In this document: piece after piece, positions 33,701-45,700 of the stretch
Layout: the number at the start of each line of letters is the position of its first letter
Position numbering within the stretch: the stretch's first letter is position 1
Translations under genes and position numbers: made by a program
Notes under the pieces: generated by a model
Databases searched by the model: none
Seen by the model: the letters and a program-made list of their open reading frames with translations, nothing else
Told to the model about the DNA's origin: nothing
Source: Neodontobutis hainanensis
Taxonomy: Eukaryota > Chordata > Actinopteri > Gobiiformes > Odontobutidae
NCBI GenBank assembly: GCA_024349245.1
Contig: JALDNG010000041.1
Location: 6,069,001 to 6,133,000, forward strand
Reading direction: 5' to 3'
Length of the DNA: 64,000 nucleotides

Positions 33701-36700
33701 TCTGCGAGACCTTTTAGCACATCAATTCTGACAGTCAGGTAAAGGCTCAGGTTCACTCTAGAAGCTGGTGATATAGTGAAGTAGAAGTTTTTTCCTTCTT
33801 CCAAAATTGAACGTCTGCAGCTCTGCAAGTCATTCTCCAAAATAAATAATTTGACTCACTTTAGCAATTTGAGGTGTCAGAATGAGAGTGTTGCTGGAAT
33901 ACTTTCGTTTAATTTAAAGCCCTATGGCATGTGTTATAAACTTGTTTCTAGGACTAAAGTTGTTTTACACTAAATCAATGACAGCAATAAAAGGACATAT
34001 ATTTTTTTCAGACAGGGCACTATGTCACAGTTACTTATTTTGTTGCAAAGAACACAGATTTGACAGTTTTTTTTTTGTTAATTTCCAAATATCCTCACAC
34101 CATAACACACAACTATTTACTCCCCTTAGAAGAAATTTCCCCATTTGGAAATAGGAAATATGTAAAGTGAATATTCAATTAAAAAAACATTTGCATGAAT
34201 CGGGGAATAAACACAGTAATGTTTTTAGAGCAAGTTATTGGGAAGCCAGAAGTTAGAATACATTTGATGAAATATAATAGTTGCCACCATCTCATCTAAT
34301 CTCAAGGATCAATTAAAGAAGGTGGTTAAGGTCAAAATATATTTCCCAGCTCTAATGCAAATACAAAACCACAATAACAAAAGCAGCAGCAGTGTGCATT
34401 ATTTCTTGACAGTGCCAAAAAAAAAAAAAAAAACTCAAATTAGTCTAAATAAGTTTTGCTTAACTGGTTGTCAGCGTTCTTTATGAAATGGCGCTGTATA
34501 AATACATTGAATTGAAATTTAAACCCAAAGCTCAAAATAAAAGTACATTTTAATTGCTGTAATTGATTCAAGTTTAATTTAAATATTCATTATAATGCAG
34601 CTTTAGACAACAAATGGATTCTTTTTTTTGGCAAACATTCCACTTGTCATCATGCCACAGTGAGCTTTTCATTACAAGGAATGAGTTACAGACAGCAATA
34701 ATAGGCTGTCATCCGCAAAGACACAGCTGCTGCGGTGATATCCTGATAGGATAGACAAGGAGAAATGTATCTGCGGAGAATAAAAATTTTTTTTATGGTA
34801 TCCCTGTCAAGTTGTCATAACGGGAGCTTGTACTAATCTTGTTTCTCTATTGTGCGACAGGTTTTCATCCGTTGAAATCAATTAGAGCCTTGTCCTCCCT
34901 GGGCTTCCGCTCAAGCCGTGATTGTTGGCTTTTGGAAACCATTTGTCCCGTCTTCGACGGTAGCTATGTGAGCTCAATAAAGGAGCAGTTTGAAGCATGG
35001 AGCATGACAACACAACTTCTCTGTTTCTATTTTCCATTAAAACTATGTTCTGAAGACACTGTCACTAAGCATCTCCACTCGGTTGTAAATTAGAAAAAAG
35101 AAAATCAGTGCGCTGGCAGCTTTAACATAGCAGAAAATTAGCTGACATAGTCTCTAAAGGGCGCCGGTAAAATAATGAGATATTTAAGGAGGGGGCTAGG
35201 AGATGGAAGGAAAGTCAATGAATGAGAGAAAAGCTGGAAAAGGGTAAGGAAGTGATAGATGGAGGAGGAGTAAACAAATGTGCATTGAGAGAAAAGAGCG
35301 GCCGACAAAAGCAGGAAGAATGGAGATGCTTAGTGTCTTCAGTGACAGATGGACAGCGCAAATGGAAAAATGACTTGACACAAAATCAAAAGGCTGCACT
35401 GAAAGCGAGAGGGTGTGTGTATGTGGAAATGTTTGTGCAGTAACAGCCCAATCATGGTGACAAAGAGCTGCTGTGGCCCCGTCCGGCTAATGCAAGGCAA
35501 TCTCGCACCTGCGGACTGAGGAGACGCCGCAAATTCCTTTGTGCGCAAGGCCAAGTGCGTTGCTTTTCTTCTTATCAGTGACATGCTCATTGATTACCGT
35601 GATGACTGCTCTTCGATTGGCCCCCTGTGATTAATGAGTCTTAGCCCAACTCTCTCCCTTAGACTACTCCGTACAGACCATAATGCTCTCTTCCAATTCA
35701 AAACGACAACAAAATGACCCATCAAGAAAAAAGAGGGACTAAACAATGTGGTTATTTTTTATTTTTGTCGTCTGTCTGCACTTCCAAGGTTCGCTCACCC
35801 CATAAGGCCATTTCCCTTCTGCTCAAATTGCCTAGTTTTCCACATGGCTGCCTAGCTCCACATCACAGCGATTTTGTGAGGGCATTCGGCCACTTTCTGA
35901 GACTAGACTGACAGAATGTTCCTAATAAAGGAAAGAAAGTTCCCTCCTTTTATTTGAATAGAATAAATAGAAATTATTTGCAAGGAAAACTCACAAGAGT
36001 ACAATTAAATTTACTACATTAAAGACTTATGACACTTCAGAAGCTCCACTAGCAGCAGTTTTGATGTTTCCTTTGGTAGTTTGCATCTTTATTATTCATG
36101 CTTACTCAAGTATGGAAGAGGAGTCGCCATTCTCTGATGTGTTCACGTAGGATAGCAGTAGGGAGCTCTTAGTTGTCAAGAGGGGAGTCTTTTTGACGGT
36201 AACAATGTAGGACGTCTATGTTACTTCCAGTTTCAGACAGTTGACTGAGAGACAGCTTGACAACTTGTGCAAATTAAAAACAACTTGGGACACAGTGGTC
36301 TGCAAAGAATTAGTCTGGTCCCTCTCAGTTTGGGGCAGAACGAACAGACCTACAACCATTCACAATTCAGGTGCAGTACCAGGGACCAACAAAATTAGAA
36401 AAACGTACAACTAATCAAAAAGAACAGAGCATCCCTTAACGCCCGCCACATTTTACATAACTGTACTATGATTGCTCGGTCAGATAAAGCTTGGTGGAAG
36501 TCCCTTTCAGTGAATGAGGTGCTAGTTCACAGAAGCATGTTGACATCTTGACCCCAGTCAGGGCAAATGTGTGATTGTTTCTCATAATGTACTTTGTTTT
36601 CCCAGAGAACACTAATGCTGACCACTTTTAAAGCAAGTGCTCAGGACCCATTTTAATGCCAGAACTGAACTTCATTAGCCTTTTAACTGTCAGACTTAGC

Positions 36701-39700
36701 AAACAAGATACACAGTGTGTCCATAACTGATTTATGTAACACCAGTGCTCTACAAATGTACTTATTTATAATGCGGTCAGAGAGAAGATGTAAACCTCTT
36801 TTGAGAACCATTTAGATTAAAAAATTATATATTTTGAGAGCTATAGAGATTAGACATAAGAAAATGTGTTAAAACATTATCAACAAACTGTAATATGGTT
36901 TTCTGTACAAAGCAGACTATTAATATTTGTCACTCACAGATAAACAACCCAATTTTGATCTAATGCCGTTTTCTTCAGTTGGTGTGTGATTCTTATTTGC
37001 ATGTGTTTACAACTCCTACGGTGCGACCTTATCTTTTTAATAATATTTTCTCTGAAGCCACTGCTGCTGTTTTTCTTTTTGCAATCTCGCTCCTGTGAGG
37101 AGTGGGCCCTTCAGCCTCCTTCTGGTGCTTTGTATTTGTCTACCACAGTGAAGACAATCTGTGCAGCTTTGTTGCTGTTTTTTCGGGCATGCTAACTATT
37201 TTTCAGATACCATCACAAATTCGCTTGTGTTTTTTCTTTCTTTGTTATCCAGGAAACTTTTGTATGGCCCTGAGGAGAAGGGAAGCTGTAGCTGCTAAAA
37301 GAAACTAGCCTAGGCAATTGGAAAGAGCGCCCCACTGTTTCTAGCATCAAATAAGAAACTGCTGGACAAAGTGTCTAATTTGTGAAAATATAGGCGATAC
37401 ATTATAGAGAGTCCTTTTTGATGTTGCCATGACTTTCTGTGGGCTAAAACATTTTGGCAGAATTTCCACCCGCATTTATGTCTTCTAGCAAATCATATGC
37501 TAATATTTTGTTTATTATATATAGATAGATAGATTTATTGTCATTACACATATACAAGTACAATGCAACAAAAATGAAGTAGATTTCACACCATATAGTG
37601 TGCAATCTGTCTTTTATATTGTTTTGTGAAACAGAATGAATGAAAAAAAATATAGTAGGTGATTGTGTTTGCCAGATGGTTTCCATTATTACATCCTATC
37701 CTTAGCAAATATTTAATAAACCGCTAGTTAGTTAAATTATGTAATATCATTTTGGGCTCTGTTTACCCTGTTAAATAACCCTAAATGCGAAGGCAAAGAG
37801 CTTTAATAAATTCAACAAATGTGTGATTTTTATGAATGTAGGGTAACCTTATTTTATTTCTATTTAGTTGAAACTTTGGTTGTTTGTTAAATTTCCAAGG
37901 GTCAGTATTAATTGACACAGTTTTAAACTACATACAACTGAATAGACATACAACCAATCAGAAAGGCTGAGCATTGCATAATGCGTGCCCCATTTTAGAT
38001 AATGATTGGTTTGACGGGATTGCCGTTGAGTGGAACATTGCTGTGAAAGGAAGGGATCCCCCACCTATTTCACTTTGCAAAGTGAATAAATATAGATGGA
38101 TCTGGGCATCGATCTCACTTGACTGTCTACTATGTACATACTGTAGGTGTTTTGTGTACATACGTGCTCAGCTGCAAAACAGCTCATATTTTGAAGCGAC
38201 TGCAAAATATTATAAGTATAGTAAGAAAACATTTAATCATAAAAAAATGCTGAAACTTAATTAAACCTGGCTAGACTTTGGCAAACCTAGTCGATGAAAC
38301 TAATGAAGGAGTAATTGTCCTTGAAGCACCTCAATAAAAAACACAGTTTAAATAATGTTCTTCCAACTAAAGGTAAAAAATGATGTTGCATTCTTGTGAT
38401 TTACATTGAAATTGTCCTCTGGTTGAAAGTATAGTGACAGACCACCAGATCCTTACGTTTTCAAAATTCAGCGAAAACAGTGGTGGCTGGATATATTGGT
38501 CGCCAAAAAAGCAATTAATCCGGAGTTGTTCGCTGTGGTGCACTGTTTAAAGCAATTAATCACATGGGGTAAGTGGAAGAGTGTATAACGCAAGAGGATG
38601 TATAGCCAGCAAAGCTTAAACACCTTCATTGACAACTTCCATTCACCTCCCCATTATATTATATTTTTTATTTTTTATTGTGCTCTATTTCAGCAGTTGT
38701 GACCTTGCTGAGGTTATTAGTGGACAGAGCAGCTCTTGATTTGAAGACAGTAGTTGTATAATGGTGGATAAAGTGCGTCTCTGTTGATATGATATAATGA
38801 CACACTGGTGAACAGATGGGCATCAAGGCAACTCATTCTCCTTTCAGCTTCTCTCAGCATCATTAGCACTGGGATGGCACTCACTACACTACACAGCCCT
38901 AGCTTCATGGTCAAGAGAAATTTAAAAACTGACTTTTCCAAACTCTATGGAACCAACCTGTTTGTTTTACAATTGTATTGACACTTTTTAAATCATAGTG
39001 ACCACAGAAACTACCCAAGGACCCTGATCAAATGCCTACATACCGTGTATTAACACCTTTAACATCAATGATAACTCGAAGACTTTTGTGGTAGTTGTGG
39101 ATGAGTCTCTTTATTTTCTCAGATGGTAAAGCTGCCCATTATTTTTGACAAAAAGCCTCCAGTTCCTGAAAATTATTGGGCTGTCTTGCATGAACTGCAC
39201 ATTTGAGATCTCCCCAGAGTGGCTTAATGACCCTGCGGTCAGGAGACTGAGGCCAGTCCAGAACCTTCACTTTATGTTGCCGGTCGACTTGGCCTTGTGC
39301 TTTTGATTGTTGTCACGTTGAAACGTCCAAGTATGTCCCATGCGCAGCTTCAGGGCTGATGAGTCCAAATTTTCCCCCAGTATTTCCTGATAACATGCTG
39401 CATTCATCTTTTCCTGTGCCTTCGTAGCTCACATATCCCCAAAACATCAGATCCACCTCCATGTTTCACAAAAGTAATGGTGTACCTTTTATTACAGGCC
39501 ATGTTGACTCCTCTCCAAATGACTGTGTTCCAGACGTTTTGAGGCTGGTCTCTGTGCTGTTTGGCGAATTGAAAGTGCAATGCTTTTTAGCATTTGCGTA
39601 GTAATGGCTTTCACGATCATGCAGCCCATTTTTCTTCAAGTACCTCCTTATTGTGCATCATAAAACAGCCACACAACTTTTTTTCATTTTATTTGTGTTT

Positions 39701-42700
39701 TTTTTCTTTGCATCTTTCTTTGCATTTTTTTTGCCAATTGTGGTTGAAATATATGTTGGTCTACCTGACCATGGTTTTGTTTCAACCGAATACTTCATTT
39801 TGAACACTGCATTCTCAAGTCCTTGGATATCTACTTACCTTGTTGTGTCAAAAGACAGTGCAGCTGTGGCTAACTCTACACCACCCTATCACGACTACCA
39901 CTGAATAACCTTGTCAAACGTACAGAATACCAATGGCTACGTCTGTGTCAGGTGAGGACAAGATGACCCGTTGACATAATGTTGCCGTAATATGCCTTGG
40001 AAATCAGAACAGCTAGACCCCTCACTGGCCTTGCTTATTGTTAAGACAATGTATTGGACTGTGGCTGTTTGACATTGACCTGTCTAACGTTTATGACACA
40101 AATATTTGCACTTTCCCATATACATGCACAGACAGCAACACATGGAAGTAGTTACATGAGTGAGAGATTCAACAATTAAAATTCACCGAGCGATGGCAGT
40201 GTCTAATGCTTTGCCAAGGGATTGACACAGAGACAGATTCACCCGAGCACACGGCCTTTCTCTGACACAGAAGCACAGCAGCATACATGATATCATTATT
40301 CAGGGTGCAGCCGGCCTGTCCCGAGCTCTAACCTGTCCTTGTCTCTTCTGTTTGGAGTCAGCAGGACTACACACAGACACACATTCAGATTTTCATTTAA
40401 GAGGACTATTGGCATTTGTGCAACCTCGGTGACTACTGGATTTTTAAGCATTTCACTGGCCCAAGAGATTATGTAACATCAATAATTTAATGCTGAATTG
40501 CATAGTTGTTGAACATATACAGTATGAAATGTCAGAACAAATTCCAGAGGAAGAGCATTAATTAATGTAAAACTTCAACAATATAGAACAGATAATTTTT
40601 TTTACATAAGACATCTGGCTTATTGAATACAATGATAAATATTACTATTTAATGATCTGATTGCCATGTATATGACACTGAAAGTTTAGGTTAAGACGTA
40701 ATGCTGCATCTCAAATAATCACAGTTAACTTCCAAAGTTTTTAAGCACTTTGGTGATTTCTCATTGACATTCCGGTGGTGACAAGCAAAGGGGCCCCCGG
40801 CTTTGACCTTGTGAGACTCCAAAATGCATCTGGCTTTGCCCCTAATTGACTTCCAATAATGACAGAGGGAGTCAATTAACTGTGGCATTAGGAACCCAAA
40901 GCTTTAGGGCTTTTTGAAGAAAAACTTTATGCACCGAGTTAACGACTCTGACAATGTATTCAAACAAAAAACTTTTGCATCTCGTTGCATAAGCATAAAT
41001 AAATTTGTGAATAGGGTAAAATTGATACATTGTCTGACCTGATCTGCATTTCCTTTGAAAACTCTGAATGATATAACAGAAGTATTGACTTCACTAAACA
41101 TTTTAATTGACTCTTGCATAATAGACTAGATTGTGTTCCTACGTTAAAGATGTTTTTCTCAAAATAATAAAGTCCATTTATTAATCCATTTATGGACTTG
41201 GTCAGGTGTGTTTAATTCTGACACAAAACTTTAAAAAGTGGTCTTAACTTTTGCTAGTAAAAGAACGTATGAGCTCCCCAAAGACAGAGCCGAAGAAGCA
41301 GTTGATGTTCAAGGCCTGACACAGTGGACACGTTGGACTAGTTTCCGACCACAGTGCGGCTGCAGCTTTAGCCACAGTGCGTGTGTGTGTTCGGCAACTG
41401 AGCAGCTGTAACGATTGCTAACGACTTGTTAGGGGACATTAAGCAAGACAGATGAGTGTGTGTTTTGGGCTTGATTTGTGTAACTAATTAAAGTGCTGAG
41501 TCATGCTTGGTTTAGTCCTCAAAGCAAAGCTTGGATAATACGAAAGAAAAATGCATTTAATCAGAAAAGGGCTTTTATCACAAACACTAGAGCATTTTTC
41601 AAACGTGCATGGCTGCAAGTCAGCTGGACATAAATAATGCAGTAGGCTGCCTCTTAACTTTTAAATCAGATTTTCAATTTTGGATTACAGCTGTATATTT
41701 GGCATTAAAACATCTGGGAGGAGGAAGGAACATTTAAAAATCCTTTATTTTATACACAAAGAGGTTAATGTGAATGCTGACCTTAACCACTTTCAAACAG
41801 TTCAGTTCCCAACAGTTAAACGCGTATCTAAAAAACAAAAACAAAATAATTTCTATGTGCTACAGTAAACCCCACAAATTCAAAGTTTCTTGACCTTTTT
41901 AGGATTATGGAGGGCGTTGAGCCCACCCTTTTAACGGCTTTGTGCTTTCAGCCTTTCTTTTCAGTCTCTTTATGGAGATTTAATCAATATTTCATGAACT
42001 TCATAAACTGGCTTCATTGTCTCATAAGTAAGAACTCTCAGGCTTCATTTGAACATTAAAATGAATTCTGAGTTATCAGTTCCCTGACCACTGTTCAGGA
42101 TGCATTTAGAAGTGTTTGATTATAACATAATTCATTAAGACAAATGCGCCAAAGTTGGTAGTGTTGGCACACAATTTCTGATCATCACAGTTGTTCTCAT
42201 GAGAATGTTTGCAATGAGGCAATGTTTTTTTGCAAGTCATATTTTAGGAATTAGTTTAGTCAACTTTCGGTGAAGCCACTGTTTTTGAGATTTTATTTAT
42301 TTATTTATTTTTTATCAAATGTGGTTTAATTTTATCTATTATTTTTGATAGTTTATGGGAAAATTAACACTCATTTAGTTTACATAGGTATAAACGATGT
42401 CCAGTCTGAATCTCAGTAGATGTGTGAAAAGAGCTTCAGAAAGGATGATTTTTCTTATAGCCCGCAATCCAAAAAAAAGAGTTGCCTTGATGGCTGACAA
42501 GGAAATTAATATGGCAGGCTAAAACTTTTTGGCAAGGAAAATATTGGTGGTAGGATCATAGGTAGAAGTCATTAATACTGTACTGTCTAAATATAGCAAT
42601 ATAAATATTAAGTGAAAAATTCCTTTAGTTTGTGAACGTCTTTCAGAGTTCCTTCATTTTCTGATTTTGTTTTGTGCGTGTTCCTTTCTTCCTCCTCTCG

Positions 42701-45700
42701 CGGTCCTGCCTTAGCCTCGCTAACACCAATTATACTGTGTCAAATCCATGCATGTCAGTTTCCAGATCTCTAATCATCCTTTCTCTCTTTCATCTAAAAA
42801 TCCTTTGTTCCCACCACCTCCCCCTTTCCCTTGGCTGTAACCTTTCTTGTGCGCTTCTCGCCCCACCCCGCCCCTCCGTCTTCTACTTTGTGTACACATT
42901 TTCCGCCCGCCTCATCCCGTCCCATTTATCTGTGTCACATTTACCTTAGCATCCTCTTTTGATTTAATATTTTGTATAAAAAAATTTGCCCTTAGACTGC
43001 ATTGATAGGCTTCTTTTATAAATGTAATCTCTTGTACTGAAATGCTGTGACACTGCTACTTCCTTCTACGTGCATATCTTTTATATGGCCTCTTAAACAA
43101 TGTGACTTGACACAAAAAAATGACATGTCTGCAGCAATTGAGTTACTTGGAAAAGTTAGATTTGAATTTAAATATGTTTCGGTGAATGAAGTACATTTTA
43201 GTTGTTGCCTCCATTCAAAATTATTTTAACTTACCATTGCTTACACTATCTACAATCTATTATTGTATTAGAATATTTAATAAAATCTGTTTTTCTAAAC
43301 ATAATAAACTCAAGTTTTTCCAGTTTTGTAAGATTGCTGCGTCACATTTATCACATTCAAGAAGGCTAGAACCTTAATTCTTGCTGCATTTCACAAATAG
43401 AGAATCCGTTTGTTGTAGGTTAAAAAAACAGGCAGGGTCACTTGAGTGGCATTCAAAACAGTCTTACTTTTTAGCTCCCATCTCCAGAATTTTGTCTGCC
43501 AGATGATATTCATTGTAAATGTAAACAGAGCATCTTACTTGAACACAGCTTTGAACAAGAAAAGCAGGTTTGACCCTCCATCTTGGTTATGTGTGTTGAC
43601 AGAAAATCAACATTGATCAACTCAGCAGTTTTACAATGATTCTAATAATATATAAATTAAACTTTTGAAGGCTCCCTGAGTGCCCTAAATAATAGTGTGT
43701 CCAAGCCAAGAGTAATTACACTGTTCTCTATGGTATTTAGACGATGGTCACAGATGCTTAACAAGCAAAAAGCACAGGTTCTACTGCTGTTTTGCTTGTG
43801 GTCCTTTAACCTTTTTTGATGATTTATTTACCTAAGTCAGCTCTTCTGTTAGATCATCACACTCCTTAAGTCAGGCTCTGCAGAGGTTTTGTTCTCTAAA
43901 AAATCTGGGGTTTATGGATGCCAAGATGGGTTTTCCTGTACAATGAGATGTGAACATTGAAGCCTATATAGCTGTTGTTGAATTTGATATTCTTTTATTA
44001 TCCAAACCAGAATGTGATATGGTTAATGAATGTGATAAGATATTTGAGTTTCCACTATTTACCATTAGTCACACTACCTGGCATCTTTGCGATATAGCAT
44101 ATATTGCACTACATTTCGTGATGTTTTGTGTAGGTTTAATTCATTCAGAGGTCGCATTAACCGAATATGGTCATTGACGGGTTTTTTCTAGCAGGGACGG
44201 AAAAATTTGAATGCCACCCTTTATTTTGACTGATTATTGAGGGTGATCTATTGTAATTCCTACTCCTGACCAGTTGGTGGCGAATGTACATATCAATCAG
44301 CAATTAACTGGAATTGTGACGTCTTTGTTAAGCTGCATTCAGTTGCAAAAAGGTCACGGCACCATTTTTTTTTTTAAACCACCAAATAGTTCTGATATTT
44401 TTAATAAAAGTGAAAAAAGAGGACATGATGCAGCAGAGCATGAAGGAGGACAAACGGAGAACAGTGACGTCTGTTACAGGACAATTAAGCAACAAAAAGG
44501 TGTAGAAGAGATATTGTGTTCAGGTGTTTACGTGACTGAGGTGGGAATGAGGAAAAATGTTCTGCGACATCTGTAGAAAAGCTAACACAAGTAACGGACT
44601 TGTCAGGGGGGGCACTACAACAGCAATTTAATTAAGTTCAGTTAATTTTTGTCGGAATCATATTCATATAAACTAAGCTGCACACATGTACCAGACTTAC
44701 CCATGCATTTTAACGAGGAAGCTAACCCAGTGGGCAGTAGCTCAGTGGTAGAGTGGCTGTCCTTCGACCTGTGGGTGGGCGGTTAGAGCCCCGCTCGAAA
44801 CATCCCAAAACATCATAACATCCCGCTCTCCCCCCCACATACTGTCGTTGTGTCCATGGGCAAGACACTTGACACACCTTGTCTCCAGTGGTCAGCTGTA
44901 ACACTAGGTGGAAAACCGCTATATAAATAACTTCAAAAAAATAATAATAAAAAATAAATTAATAATAATAATAATAATAAATATATATCCTTTTATTAGT
45001 TTGTGGATTTGCTTGCGCTAGAAAGAGCCACTGAACATAAATAAAATGTGCAAAAGGGAAGCGTCTGAAGTCAAAAGAGCATATTAAGTGTTGTTCACGG
45101 TATTTGTATTTTTACCGAGCCGAGTGTGCGAGTTTCACACATCCTCTCCCGACACGTTGAGTTGTTGACACTGACAGCCGCAAAAGCGACGCATGCGCTT
45201 TTTATTTGTAAAACTCAAGGGTGTATGGGTAATGTAGTCTGAGCTCTCGGTGGGAAGAATTAGGAAGCGTGCATCGGGAAGGGCGCTCTAAAAAGCGGCA
45301 GCGCAGGCAAAGAAATCTCTATTAAAACAGATGTCCAAATGAGCGTATTGTATGCTAAAATCACGTTCTGGGCGCACGGAGAAGTGGCGGTGCGTACTGG
45401 CCCACTTAAAGCACTGTGTAATGTTATCTGTTCTAAAATAAAACGAATAATCTGTCCTTTATGCTCGTATTGAAGTTTCTTAAAATATGAGTAAAACGAA
45501 AAGCTATTATAAGTATTATTAAAGTATAAATATAAAAAATTACAGGTATTAATAGACGAGGACGGAAAATGTTTTGACTCCATCCGTCAAAATGAACGGA
45601 GAGTGAAAAAGTCTAGTGCGACCTCTTAATTTAGTCAAAATTTTTTTTTTTTAATTACACAATCAAAAAGGCTAAAACCATCCCCATTATCGAGACACAA

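Noticed and set aside
42674..42949. 91-codon frame with a signal-peptide-like start
   Set aside because: Pyrimidine-rich intron DNA gives Leu/Ser/Pro-rich chance peptides. No further support.
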